Shown here piece after piece: positions 24,503-33,066 of a stretch of DNA of 64,000 bases. Source of the DNA: an uncultured Lentibacter sp. GTDB taxonomy: Bacteria; Pseudomonadota; Alphaproteobacteria; Rhodobacterales; Rhodobacteraceae. Where the stretch lies: contig CANMGT010000009.1 in NCBI GenBank assembly GCA_947497495.1, forward strand, positions 36,093-100,092, read 5' to 3'. Every line of letters begins with the position of its first letter. Positions within the stretch are counted from its first letter, which is position 1. A program made the translations under genes and the position numbers. The notes under the pieces are model-generated. The model had not been told where the DNA came from and did no database searches. It saw only the letters and a list, made by a program, of their open reading frames with translations.

Positions 24503-25043
24503 TTGGGCGCTGATCGGTGGCCGAGGCCACGCGGTTTGTCATGTTGTAAAAGCCTGCGACATTGGCGATGTCCCAGATGTCACGGTCACTAAAGCCCGCG
24601 TCGCGCAGCGCCTGTCTGTCGGCCTCGACGATTTTGTGGCTTTCTTCGGTGATTTTCTCCGCAAACGTGAGCATCGCGGTTTGGCGTGCGTCCAGCTCGG
24701 CGGCGCGCCAGTTCATCACCAGCGCTTCGCCAAGGATCGGATCGCCTGAAAGTTCGCGCACTGCCTGGCCGTGAGCTGTGAGGCAGTAAAAGCACTTGTT
24801 GATCGAAGAGACAGCCACCGCGATCATCTCGCGTTCGAGCTTGGAGAGGCCGCTGCCGGCGAGCATCAGGTTGTTGTAGAGCGCCGCAAACGTGTTGAGC
24901 TTGTCGATGTCAAACGTATGGGCGCGCAGCACGTTGGGGATAAGCCCGAGCTTGTCCTGACAGATGTCGAAATACTTTTGGGTTGCCTCTGGCAGCGGGT
25001 CAACTGGCGGCAGGTTCAGGGCTGTGGGTTGTTGGCTGCTCAT
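24474..25043 (-). CDS. AhpD-like / carboxymuconolactone decarboxylase-family peroxidase-related protein
   Basis: 189 residues. The redox motif INKCFYCLTAHG gives Cys84, Cys87 and His91, the AhpD core arrangement in the peroxidase-related subfamily. It begins MSSQQPTALNLPPVDPLPEA, matching this subfamily's N-terminal region. It may reduce peroxides or serve as a disulfide relay; a partner is not visible. It is the second gene of a GNAT / AhpD-like / OmpA-like run on the minus strand (4 bp from the GNAT gene). Confidence 0.88.
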   Translation of the reverse strand: MSSQQPTALNLPPVDPLPEATQKYFDICQDKLGLIPNVLRAHTFDIDKLNTFAALYNNLMLAGSGLSKLEREMIAVAVSSINKCFYCLTAHGQAVRELSGDPILGEALVMNWRAAELDARQTAMLTFAEKITEESHKIVEADRQALRDAGFSDRDIWDIANVAGFYNMTNRVASATDQRPNDEYHALSR

Positions 25044-25047
25044 CGGG

Positions 25048-25788
25048 TTAGTCCTCTCTTTTCAAACGATAGTGATACTGTCCCACACATGTCATGCCGA
25101 GGGAAGTGTAGAGCGCATTGGCCCCGACGTTGGCTTGGGTAACAACAAGCGAAATATGGCTTGCGCCATTTTGCCGGGCCCAGAAGGCCAGCTCGTGCAT
25201 CACATAGCGGGCCATGTTCTGGCGGCGCTGGTGCGGCAGCACTTCAATGGCGTGGACCATAGCGACCCCGTCATGGATGGCGCAGAAAGCGGCGGCGGCG
25301 GGGTGGTCGTTGAGCCGTCCGATGACGCCAGTTTTGGGCCCTTTGGCGCGGTGCATCACGTTGATGCGGCAGGGGCCGATGCCGCCAGCTTCCCAGATGT
25401 CGAGCATGATCGCCAGCGGCTCCCACGCGAGCAGCGCCGAGACAGGCGGCGGGCGCACGGCGGCCATCGGGCCAGTGGCGGCGACGTAGGCGTTCACAGG
25501 GTCGTGGACCACGTAGCCCGCATCGGCGAGCAGGGCGTCCAGTTCGGCTTCGCCATCACGCACCATAAAGAGTTTGGGCTGGCCAAGCTTGGCCATTTCG
25601 GCCTCGGCAAGGGCAATATCGCTGGCTGTAACGGGCTGCTGCGCCGTCGCCGCGCTCACACGCTGCCCGCCGCCTTGCCCTTCGCGGATAAGCCAAGGCC
25701 CGGCTTCAAAGCTGCGCGCGGCGGGCCATGTGCCGTCGACAACGTCATAGAGCTGTTGGATGTCTGGAAGTGTCTCAGGAGATGTCAT
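25048..25788 (-). CDS. GNAT-family N-acetyltransferase
   Basis: 246 residues. The C-terminal half is a GNAT fold: MVHAIEVLPHQRRQNMARYVM is the acetyl-CoA pyrophosphate-binding segment and VTQANVGANALYTSLGMTCVG the conserved beta-bulge/Tyr motif. The N-terminal half (about 1-140) is less conserved and may be a second, degenerate GNAT domain. Acceptor unknown. Its start overlaps the CinA-like gene by 14 bp, and it is followed by the AhpD-like gene. Confidence 0.82.
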   Translation of the reverse strand: MTSPETLPDIQQLYDVVDGTWPAARSFEAGPWLIREGQGGGQRVSAATAQQPVTASDIALAEAEMAKLGQPKLFMVRDGEAELDALLADAGYVVHDPVNAYVAATGPMAAVRPPPVSALLAWEPLAIMLDIWEAGGIGPCRINVMHRAKGPKTGVIGRLNDHPAAAAFCAIHDGVAMVHAIEVLPHQRRQNMARYVMHELAFWARQNGASHISLVVTQANVGANALYTSLGMTCVGQYHYRLKRED

Positions 25789-26506
25789 TGGCGAAAGTCT
25801 TTGCGAGTTCTGTCATGGCGGCGTTCAGGGCTTGTGCGTCTGAGCCGCGAATGACGATGTTGGCACCATAGGCGCCGTTGTTCTGGAACGGGTAGGAGCC
25901 GATCGAGAGTGTCGGATATTTTGCTGCCAGCTCTGCCAGCGGCCCTGCGATGTCGCCTTCGCCACGGTCGATCCGGAGCGTCTGGCCGAGCAAGGGAGCG
26001 CCGCCTGTGAGCGTCGGCAGAACCGAGGCGACCATGGCTTGAAACACCGAGGGAACGCCTGCCATGACGTGCACATTGCCCATGGTAAAGCCCGGTGCGA
26101 TAGAGACCGGATTGTCGATCAGCGTGGCCCCGTCGGGGATGCGCGCCATGCGCTGGCGGGCTTCGTTGAACTCCATGCCGCGGCTGGCGTAATGCGCGCC
26201 GAGCAGCGCGCGGGCGTCATCGCGTACACCGATGTGGGCCCCGAAGGCCTTGGCGATACAGTCGGCGGTGATGTCGTCGTGGGTTGGGCCGATGCCACCG
26301 GATGTGAACAGCGTATCGTGGCTTGCGCGCAGGGCGTTGACAGCGCTCACGATGGCCGCCGCGTCGTCAGAGACCACGCGCACCTCGCGCAGGTCTATCC
26401 CTGCTTTGGTAAGCTCGCCTGCGAGAAAATACATATTCGCGTCGCGGGTGCGGCCAGAGAGGATCTCGTCACCGATGACAAGCATCGCGGCTGTCGGGTT
26501 GGGCAT
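25775..26506 (-). CDS. CinA N-terminal-type / molybdopterin-binding domain protein
   Basis: 243 residues, a MoaB/Mog-fold protein: AAMLVIGDEILSGRTRDANM at the N-terminus and LFTSGGIGPTHDDITADCIA are the signatures. It lacks the C-terminal nicotinamide-nucleotide amidase part of full CinA, so it corresponds to the stand-alone COG1058 type, members of which act as ADP-ribose/NAD-related pyrophosphatases. The exact substrate is not certain. It is divergent from sfsA across 45 bp and starts the minus-strand run down to the OmpA-like gene. Confidence 0.86.
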   Translation of the reverse strand: MPNPTAAMLVIGDEILSGRTRDANMYFLAGELTKAGIDLREVRVVSDDAAAIVSAVNALRASHDTLFTSGGIGPTHDDITADCIAKAFGAHIGVRDDARALLGAHYASRGMEFNEARQRMARIPDGATLIDNPVSIAPGFTMGNVHVMAGVPSVFQAMVASVLPTLTGGAPLLGQTLRIDRGEGDIAGPLAELAAKYPTLSIGSYPFQNNGAYGANIVIRGSDAQALNAAMTELAKTFANDIS

Positions 26507-26551
26507 GTCAGCTCCTTGAATGGTCTTGGCCTTCGGTATAGGCCTTCAAAC

Positions 26552-27253
26552 ATGCGCTTTCAAACCCCACTTGTGCCTGCGACGCTAATTCGCCGTTATA
26601 AACGCTTTTTGGCCGATGTAAGGCTTGAGGACGGGCGCGAGGTTGTGGCCCATTGCGCCAACCCCGGCAGTATGATGGGGCTGGCCGAGGAGGGGATGCG
26701 GATTTGGGTCGAGCCCAACGACGACCCCAAGAAAAAGCTCAAATACGGCTGGCGGCTGGTGGAGCATGACGGCGGGCATTTTACCGGCGTCGACACGAGT
26801 GTGCCCAATCGTGCTTTGAAAGCCGCCTTGCTGGCGCGCGAAGTCTCGGGGCTGAGCTATGACAGCGTGCGGCCCGAAGTGAAGTACGGCGAGAACAGCC
26901 GCGTGGACTTCTTGCTTGAAACGGCAGGCGCGGCTGACCTTTACCTTGAGGTGAAGTCTGTCACGCTGATGCGGCGGGCGGGCTTGGCCGAGTTTCCTGA
27001 CAGCGTCACAGCGCGCGGGCTGAAGCACCTGCAGGAGCTTGCGCAGGTTGTTTCCGAGGGCCACCGTGCGATGTTGTTTTATCTTGTGCAGCGCACGGAT
27101 GCAGACAGAGTGAGCGTCGCCGCTGACATTGATCCGGCCTATGCCGCGGGCTTTGCAGAGGCGCGCGCGCAGGGCGTTGAAGTGATGGCTGTTGATTGCG
27201 AGATCAGCCCTGAGCAAATCAGCCTTGGGCGCGTGTTGCCGATTTTGGATTGA
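26552..27253 (+). CDS. sfsA: SfsA DNA/RNA nuclease-family protein
   Basis: 233 residues from ATG 26552, where the protein starts MRFQTPLVPATLIRRYKRFL, typical of SfsA. Also typical are VVAHCANPGSMMGL, RVDFLLETAGAADLYLEVKS (the restriction-like core with the Asp and Glu-x-Lys residues) and AMLFYLVQRTDADRV. SfsA was described as a sugar-fermentation stimulation protein and has a nuclease-like fold; its role in cells is not settled. It is divergent from the CinA-like gene and 91 bp upstream of map. Confidence 0.95.
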   Translation: MRFQTPLVPATLIRRYKRFLADVRLEDGREVVAHCANPGSMMGLAEEGMRIWVEPNDDPKKKLKYGWRLVEHDGGHFTGVDTSVPNRALKAALLAREVSGLSYDSVRPEVKYGENSRVDFLLETAGAADLYLEVKSVTLMRRAGLAEFPDSVTARGLKHLQELAQVVSEGHRAMLFYLVQRTDADRVSVAADIDPAYAAGFAEARAQGVEVMAVDCEISPEQISLGRVLPILD

Positions 27254-27344
27254 GTATTTTTTTCAAGAAAAAGCACATGGACTGGTTATTTTTGAACGCG
27301 GGGCCTAAATAGGGGCGAAAGCGCATGAGATTGAGGATCTGCCC

Positions 27345-28157
27345 GTGACCGAGAAGCATCGTGGACGTCAGACAAAAGACGGTATTCGCATCTATGAAGA
27401 GGCGGATTTCGCGGGCATGCACAAAGCAGGGCAGGTGTCGGCGCAGATTTTGGACGAGGTGGCCGAGCTTGTTTTTGTCGGCCAGACCACGGCGGCGATT
27501 GATGCTTTCATCGAGCGGCGCGCGGGCGAACTTGGCTCGACCTCGGCAACCATCGGCTACAAGGGCTATCAGCACGCGAGCTGCATTTCGGTGAACCACG
27601 TGGTTTGCCACGGTATCCCGGGCGACAAGAAGCTCAAGGATGGCGACATTCTCAACATCGATGTCACGGTGATTGTGGACGGCTGGTTTGGCGACACGAG
27701 CCGCATGTATGTGGCCGGAAAGCTGGGGCGCAAGGCCGAGCGTTTGATCGAAATCACCCATGATGCGCTGTTCATGGGTATCGAAGCTGTGAAGCCCGGC
27801 AACACTTTTGGCGACATCGGCCATGCGATCCAGACCTTCGTGGAAGGCCACCGGATGAGCGTTGTGCGCGATTTTTGCGGGCATGGGCTTGGCCGCGTGT
27901 TTCACTCGCCGCCAAACGTGTTGCACTACGGGCGCGCGGGCACGGGGGCTGTACTGGAAGAGGGCATGTTCTTTACCATCGAGCCGATGGTAAACCTCGG
28001 GCGCCCCGAGACCAAAGTTCTGGCGGACGACTGGACGGCAGTGACGCGTGACAAGAGCTTGAGCGCGCAGTTCGAGCACTCGATTGGTGTGACAGCGACG
28101 GGGTTTGAGATTTTCACGCTTTCGCCTGCGGGCAAGTTCCACCCGACCTATGGGTAA
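27345..28157 (+). CDS. map: Type I methionine aminopeptidase
   Basis: 270 residues from GTG 27345, with TTGAGG 9 bases before it. The metal ligands sit in ILNIDVTVIVDGWFGDTSRM (two Asp), GHGLGRVFHSPP (His), FFTIEPMVNLG (Glu) and QFEHSIGVT (Glu). The preceding SCISVNHVVCHGIPG contains the substrate-pocket His. It removes the initiator methionine from nascent proteins and is normally essential. It follows sfsA, as in many alphaproteobacteria. GTG is preferred to the out-of-frame ATG at 27325. Confidence 0.96.
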   Translation: MTEKHRGRQTKDGIRIYEEADFAGMHKAGQVSAQILDEVAELVFVGQTTAAIDAFIERRAGELGSTSATIGYKGYQHASCISVNHVVCHGIPGDKKLKDGDILNIDVTVIVDGWFGDTSRMYVAGKLGRKAERLIEITHDALFMGIEAVKPGNTFGDIGHAIQTFVEGHRMSVVRDFCGHGLGRVFHSPPNVLHYGRAGTGAVLEEGMFFTIEPMVNLGRPETKVLADDWTAVTRDKSLSAQFEHSIGVTATGFEIFTLSPAGKFHPTYG

Positions 28158-28380
28158 TTGCTCTGGTTGAGAGGCGTTTTGAAAGGCATTGCCCTAGGGG
28201 AAGCTTTTGCAGGGTTTCCCGCTTGTTCTGAATAAAGCTTAAACTTTCAGACACTTAAAGTCCTCAAAACTTATTTGAGAATGGCTTGCAACTGGCTTTT
28301 GCTTTCCAATATCATACCTATGCCGCAGCGCAGAATTTGCTTAGCGGTGTTTGGAAACTTCTCAAGAACTGGACTAAAAC

Positions 28381-29433
28381 GTGATGAGATTGATGAAACC
28401 TGCCGCCATCGCTGCCCTTTTGGGCCTGACAGCAACTGCCAGCTTTGCAGAAACCTACACCTTGCGTTTCCAGCACTTTGTCTCGCCGAATTCCGCGAAC
28501 CCGAAATACTTTATCGAGCCTTGGGCCAAGAAAGTTGAGGCTCAAAGCGAAGGGCGGCTGAAGATCGAGATTTTCCCGTTTATGCAGTTGGGCGGTAAGG
28601 CCCCCAGCCAGTATGACCTGATCGCTGACGGTGTTATCGACGGTGGCTGGGTTATCCCCGGATATCAGGCCGGGCGCTTTCCCGAAGCCGAAGCGCTTGA
28701 GCTGCCGTTCATGACGTCAAAGTCGGCCGAGGAGGCCAGCATTGCGGCGTGGAATTTCACCCAAGAGCACCTGATGGACGACTTTGAGAATGTTCATGTT
28801 TTTGCAGCGCATATGCACGGGCCGGGGATTGTTCATAAAAAGGGCGGTGAGATCACCCGTCTGGAAGACTTTCAGGGGCTGAAGCTGCGTGGCCCGTCAC
28901 GGCCCGCGACGCTTTTGCTTGAAGAGCTTGGCGCCGAGCCTGTCGGCATGGCTGTGCCGGCCTTCCCCGAAGCCCTTTCCAAAGGTGTTGTGGATGGCGG
29001 CGTCATCACTTGGGAGATGGCCCCGAGCTTGAAGCTTGACGACTTGGTAGACAGCCACACTGACGTTGCCGGAGATAAGGCGCTGTATAACCTCTACTTC
29101 ATCTGGGCGATGAACAAGGAGGCCTATGCGGGCTTGCCGGAAGACCTTCAGGCTGTCATCGACGCGAACTCGGGCCTTATGGCCAGTGCCTGGGCTGGCC
29201 GCGCCCATGACCAAGGCGACGCCGTTGGCCGCGAGCGGATGGATGACGCGGGCAATACCCTCGCTGAGATGAGCGTTGAAGAAACCGATCGCCTTAAAGC
29301 GGTTGCTGACAAAGTGGTCGCCGACTGGGTTGCGGAAGCCGATACCAAGGGGCTGAACGGAGCGGCGCTTGTTGAGGATGTGCGCGCAGCCGTTGCGGCG
29401 GCCAAGGGCCAAGCCCAACCCGTGGCAAACTAG
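28381..29433 (+). CDS. TRAP transporter substrate-binding protein (DctP family), without its membrane subunits
   Basis: 350 residues with a signal peptide (KPAAIAALLGLTATASFA) followed by ETYTLRFQHFVSPNSANPKY, the start of a DctP-type periplasmic solute-binding protein. LEDFQGLKLRGPSRPATLLL contains the conserved Arg that contacts ligand carboxylates, and EALSKGVVDGGVITWEMAP the following hinge region. No dctQ or dctM gene is present upstream or downstream, so it is an orphan here. Start could be GTG 28381 or ATG 28384; I see no clear ribosome-binding site. Ligand probably an organic acid. Confidence 0.9.
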   Translation: MMRLMKPAAIAALLGLTATASFAETYTLRFQHFVSPNSANPKYFIEPWAKKVEAQSEGRLKIEIFPFMQLGGKAPSQYDLIADGVIDGGWVIPGYQAGRFPEAEALELPFMTSKSAEEASIAAWNFTQEHLMDDFENVHVFAAHMHGPGIVHKKGGEITRLEDFQGLKLRGPSRPATLLLEELGAEPVGMAVPAFPEALSKGVVDGGVITWEMAPSLKLDDLVDSHTDVAGDKALYNLYFIWAMNKEAYAGLPEDLQAVIDANSGLMASAWAGRAHDQGDAVGRERMDDAGNTLAEMSVEETDRLKAVADKVVADWVAEADTKGLNGAALVEDVRAAVAAAKGQAQPVAN

Positions 29434-29440
29434 CCGAAGG

Positions 29441-29989
29441 TCAGGCCTTTCGGAGGAAGCTTATCGTGGTGCCGCCATATTGCCTCTGGTCTTGCAGGAC
29501 CCAGCCTTTGGGCGGCACTACGGCGGCACTTTCTTCCCAGACGATGAGCGCGTTATCCGCGAGCCAGCCTTGGGCGATGGCTGCGTTAAGCGCGCGCTCG
29601 CCAAGGGCTTTGCCGTAGGGCGGATCAAGGAACACCAAGTCGCAGGGCGCTGGGGCGGGCGGCAGCTGCGTCGCGTCTTGCTTGATGAGTTTGGCGTCGG
29701 CTTCGCGCTTGGCTTTGCGCAGGTTCTCGGTGATCAGCCTCTGCGCGACGCGGCCGTTTTCAACGTAAGTCACATGTTGCGCGCCGCGCGAGAGCGCCTC
29801 AAGGCCCAGAGCGCCTGTGCCTGCGAAGAGGTCAAGCACGCGGGCGCCGTTTGGCTGCCCGTATTTCATCAGCATGTTGAACAGGCTTTCGCGCACGCGG
29901 TCAGACGTGGGGCGCAGATGTGCGCTGGCGTCGCCTTGGCCGACATCGGCAAGGGCAAGGCCACGGTGCTGTCCGGCGATGATCCTCAC
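29441..29989 (-). CDS. rsmD: 16S rRNA (guanine966-N2)-methyltransferase
   Basis: 182 residues. MRIIAGQHRGLAL is the classic RsmD N-terminus; LRPTSDRVRESLFNML, the SAM-binding VLDLFAGTGALGLEALSRGA, and the catalytic DLVFLDPPYGK follow in order. It methylates G966 of 16S rRNA in the small subunit. It overlaps the flavoprotein reductase gene by 4 bp, and the two stops of this gene and the convergent TRAP binding-protein gene are 8 bp apart. Confidence 0.96.
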   Translation of the reverse strand: MRIIAGQHRGLALADVGQGDASAHLRPTSDRVRESLFNMLMKYGQPNGARVLDLFAGTGALGLEALSRGAQHVTYVENGRVAQRLITENLRKAKREADAKLIKQDATQLPPAPAPCDLVFLDPPYGKALGERALNAAIAQGWLADNALIVWEESAAVVPPKGWVLQDQRQYGGTTISFLRKA

Positions 29990-31197
29990 GCTTTCATCAG
30001 CGCTTTCATGTCGGTTTCGGGGTTGGCGATGTCTTCAGCAGACGGCGACTTGCCCGCCTCGATGAGGCGCTTGCCGATCATGTAGGCGCGCGGATCGTTG
30101 GCAGCGTCGACGGCGAGCAGCCTATCGCCGCTGTAATACCAGAACGAGGTGCTGCCTTCCTTGTCGCCTTGGCGGGTGACGACGCGGTCGTAACCCGTGT
30201 TCAGCCCCGCGATTTGCAGTTTGACGTCATACTGATCAGACCAGAACCAAGGTTTGGCGATATAGTCGAGGCCCGCGCCAAGCAGGTTTTGCGCGACAGT
30301 CTCGGCCTGCTCGATTGCGTTTGGCACGCTTTCAAGGCGGATGCGTGTGTCGCGGTAGGGAAACGAGGCGCAGTCGCCCGCCGCCCAGATGCTTGCGTCG
30401 GATGTGCGGCCCTGAGCGTCGGTTTTGATGCCGTTCTCAAGGGTGAGGCCCGCCTGCTCGGCGAGGGAGGTCGCGGGGGCGATGCCAACGCCGACGACGA
30501 CAAAATCAACGTCGAGCGCTGTGCCATCTGTTAGCTCGGCGCCTGTGACGCGGGTGTCGCCCGTGAGGCGCGCAAGCCCCGTGCCTTCAAGGATGTTGAC
30601 ACCGTGCGAGGCGTGCAGCGCGCGGAAGTAGTCGGAGGTTTGGGGCGAGGCGACGCGCTGCAAGATGCGGTCGGCCATCTCTACAAGCGTGACTTTGAGG
30701 CCCTTCTTGGAGGCCACGGCCGCCGCTTCAAGCCCGATATAGCCGCCGCCGACGATGAGCACATGTTTACCGGTGCCAAACTCCGGCTCCATCGCGTCAA
30801 CGTCCGTCAGGCCGCGCACCACGTAGACGCCCTCAAGCGCGCCCCCGATGCTGGCGGGCAGGCGGTGTGGCACCGAGCCCGTGGTGAGGGCGAGTTGGTC
30901 GTAGGCGAGGGCCTCGCCATTTACGGTGAGCGTCTTGGCCGTAGGGTCGATCGCGTCAACATGCGCGCCAAGGCGCAAGTTGATGTTCTGCTCGGCGTAA
31001 AAGCTCTCTGGCCGCAAATAGAGCCGCTCAAGCGCCATGTCGCCCAGCAGGTAGGCTTTGGAGAGCGGCGGGCGCTGATAGGGCGGGGCTGTCTCTTCAC
31101 CGATCAGGGTTATTTCGCCGTCAAACCCGTCTTTGCGCAGCTTGGCGACAAGGGATGATCCGGCCTGTCCGGCCCCGACAACGACAATATGCGACAT
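29986..31197 (-). CDS. FAD-dependent NAD(P)H reductase, ferredoxin-reductase type
   Basis: 403 residues when started at ATG 31197 (AAGGAT upstream), giving MSHIVVVGAGQAGSSLVAKL directly at the FAD-binding motif; the frame is open further to 31383, but that region is the divergent promoter. A second dinucleotide-binding motif, HVLIVGGGYIGLEAAAVASK, binds NAD(P)H, and IWAAGDCASF binds FAD. The C-terminal domain (WFWSDQYDVKLQIAG) is the reductase C-domain of putidaredoxin/rubredoxin reductase-like proteins. Electron acceptor unknown; none is adjacent. It is divergent from a peroxiredoxin gene across 82 bp. Confidence 0.92.
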   Translation of the reverse strand: MSHIVVVGAGQAGSSLVAKLRKDGFDGEITLIGEETAPPYQRPPLSKAYLLGDMALERLYLRPESFYAEQNINLRLGAHVDAIDPTAKTLTVNGEALAYDQLALTTGSVPHRLPASIGGALEGVYVVRGLTDVDAMEPEFGTGKHVLIVGGGYIGLEAAAVASKKGLKVTLVEMADRILQRVASPQTSDYFRALHASHGVNILEGTGLARLTGDTRVTGAELTDGTALDVDFVVVGVGIAPATSLAEQAGLTLENGIKTDAQGRTSDASIWAAGDCASFPYRDTRIRLESVPNAIEQAETVAQNLLGAGLDYIAKPWFWSDQYDVKLQIAGLNTGYDRVVTRQGDKEGSTSFWYYSGDRLLAVDAANDPRAYMIGKRLIEAGKSPSAEDIANPETDMKALMKA

Positions 31198-31279
31198 AAG
31201 AGTGATCCTTCTGCTGGTGCTCGGCGTAGAGAACCCTATATGCAGTGAAATAACAAACGCAAACAGGGAGATTACGAGT

Positions 31280-31768
31280 ATGACAATTACAGTTGGAGAC
31301 ACGCTGCCGGAAGCCAGCCTGATGACGCTTGGCGCAGAGGGGCCAGCGCCTGTTGACCTCGGCGCAAAGCTTAAGGGCCGCAAGGTTGTGATCTTTGCTG
31401 TGCCGGGCGCTTACACGCCAACGTGCAGCTCGGCCCATGTGCCAAGCTTTATCCGCCAGAAAGAGGCTCTCAAGGCCAAAGGCGTTGACGAGATCATCTG
31501 CGTGTCGGTCAACGACCCGTGGGTGATGCAGGCTTGGGGCGAGGCCACGGGCGCGACAGGCGAAGGCATCACCATGCTGTCAGACGCCTCGGGCGCTTTC
31601 ACCGCCGCCATCGGCATGGACTTTGACGCGCCGCCAGTGGGCTTTTCGGGCCGCTCGAAACGCTACGCAATGTGCGCCGACAACGGTGTCGTCACCGTGC
31701 TGCACGCCGAAGAAAGCCCCGGCACCTGCGAGATTTCAGGTGGCGAGGCGATGGTCGACGCGCTGTAG
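31280..31768 (+). CDS. Peroxiredoxin, Prx5/AhpE-like atypical 2-Cys type
   Basis: 162 residues from ATG 31280, with CAGGGAG upstream. FAVPGAYTPTCSSAHVPSF holds the peroxidatic Cys49 in the PxxxTxxC motif. A resolving-type Cys is seen near the C-terminus (SPGTCEISGGEAMVDAL), the arrangement of bacterial Prx5. It reduces hydrogen and organic peroxides. The gene is divergent from a flavoprotein reductase, which may share its promoter region, and is followed by a strong terminator. Confidence 0.94.
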   Translation: MTITVGDTLPEASLMTLGAEGPAPVDLGAKLKGRKVVIFAVPGAYTPTCSSAHVPSFIRQKEALKAKGVDEIICVSVNDPWVMQAWGEATGATGEGITMLSDASGAFTAAIGMDFDAPPVGFSGRSKRYAMCADNGVVTVLHAEESPGTCEISGGEAMVDAL

Positions 31769-31783
31769 GGCGCCACACCCAAC

Positions 31784-31816
31784 ATCGGCGCAGCACCTCC
31801 GCTGCTGCGCCGATTT
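31784..31816 (+). terminator. Terminator of the peroxiredoxin gene
   Basis: A 12-bp perfect stem (atcggcgcagca at 31784-31795 / tgctgcgccgat at 31803-31814) with a 7-base loop, 15 bp after the stop. The following T-run is short (tt). Confidence 0.8.
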
Positions 31817-31977
31817 AGCTAGATCAAGAGTGTGTGTTGCGCCGCCGGCGCGTTCTCAAGCGAGGCGCTGGCCTCAACCTGTTGGTTTGGCGGCACGGCA
31901 ACACGGGGAGACAGAGAGCTTGCCAGATGCTATCAGTGTCCTAGGATAAGCGCACCGCCTTGACTGATGGAAAGCCG

Positions 31978-32937
31978 ATGGACACCAAGACTTCACATGC
32001 TGATCGCGTTCTGGAAGCGACAAGCTCCGGCTCTGCGGCCGCGCGTTCACAGATCGCGGCAAGCTGGCAACGGTCTGTCCTGAAACATGGCTTAGACCCT
32101 GACAATCGGCGCGCGCCTGACAAGATCGAGCAATCTGCCTTGCAGGAACGTCTGGAGCTTTACGAGAAGTTCATGATGGTCGCGGCCCCGCGGTTGGATG
32201 CGCTCTATTCGCTGGTTGGCCAGTCGGGCTGCGCCGTTTTGCTGACCGATACAGAGGGCGTCGTTCTTGATCAGAGGATGTCAGACGCTGATACGCCCGT
32301 ATTCGAAAGCTGGGGGCTGTGCGCGGGGGCGGACTGGAGCGAGGAGCGCGAGGGCACCAACGGGATCGGCACTTGCCTGACCGAGCGTCGCCGCGTGATT
32401 ATCCATCAGGACGAACATTTCTACGCACGCAACACCGGTATGAGCTGTATTGACGCGCCGATTTTTGGCGAGAACGGGCAGATCGTGGCGGCGCTTGACG
32501 TGTCTTCTGCGCGGTCGGATCAAACCGAGGCCTTCAACCGCCTGATTTGCGCGCAGGTCGCGCAGACGGCGCGCGCGATCGAGGAAGCGAACTTTCGCGC
32601 GGCCTTTAGCTCGGCGCGCATCATCGTGGCCGAGAGCGGCGACGCGGACTCTGCGACGCTGCTGGCCGTGGACAGCCATGACCTTGTCATTGGCGCAACC
32701 CGTGAAGCGCGCCGCGCCTTCGGGCTGGCCGCAACGGGCCCGCTTGCGGCGCGGCCTGCCGCTGATATCCTCGGTCAGGAAGACGGCCCGACCGGCTTCC
32801 AGCGGGCAGAGCATGCCGCTGTGGTGCGCGCCCTTGCGCGGGCAGACGGGAACGTTTCACAGGCCGCTCGCCAGCTTGGCGTGGGCCGCGCGACGCTCTA
32901 TCGGCGGATGAAACGGCTGGGCCTGCACGAAACGTGA
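31978..32937 (+). CDS. GAF-domain / Fis-type HTH regulator without AAA+ domain
   Basis: 319 residues from ATG 31978. Residues about 30-200 match the N-terminal sensor of AcoR-type activators: ARSQIAASWQRSVLKHGLD, then a GAF domain with WSEEREGTNGIGTCLTERR and SCIDAPIFGENGQIVAALDV. The C-terminal 45 residues are a Fis-type helix-turn-helix (GNVSQAARQLGVGRATLYRR). The sigma-54 AAA+ ATPase module that normally lies between is missing; in its place is only a short PAS-like linker. It must therefore act without sigma-54 remodelling. It is 129 bp upstream of an aldehyde dehydrogenase gene with a palindrome between, so it probably regulates that gene. A TTG at 31960 is an alternative start. Confidence 0.85.
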   Translation: MDTKTSHADRVLEATSSGSAAARSQIAASWQRSVLKHGLDPDNRRAPDKIEQSALQERLELYEKFMMVAAPRLDALYSLVGQSGCAVLLTDTEGVVLDQRMSDADTPVFESWGLCAGADWSEEREGTNGIGTCLTERRRVIIHQDEHFYARNTGMSCIDAPIFGENGQIVAALDVSSARSDQTEAFNRLICAQVAQTARAIEEANFRAAFSSARIIVAESGDADSATLLAVDSHDLVIGATREARRAFGLAATGPLAARPAADILGQEDGPTGFQRAEHAAVVRALARADGNVSQAARQLGVGRATLYRRMKRLGLHET

Positions 32938-32944
32938 TCAAAAC

Positions 32945-32962
32945 TGTCTCAGAGGTGAGACA
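32945..32962. promoter_or_regulatory. Palindromic operator before the aldehyde dehydrogenase
   Basis: tgtctca-gagg-tgagaca: 7-bp perfect arms, 4-bp centre. It is 8 bp past the regulator stop and 104 bp upstream of the dehydrogenase. The shape matches AcoR-type upstream activator sites. Probable binding site of the GAF/Fis regulator. Confidence 0.65.
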
Positions 32963-33066
32963 CTTCTCCCGATCTTTATGATTTGCCCTGCTGACGGGTG
33001 TGAAAGCGCTTGTCAGGTTGTGCCTCAGCTCAGGTGGAGGACTTGGGCATTTAGGAGGAGAATACC

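Noticed and set aside
28290..28310. gagaatggcttgcaa upstream of the TRAP binding protein as a Fur/Mur-type box
   Set aside because: It lacks the palindromic symmetry required; a chance AT-rich match.
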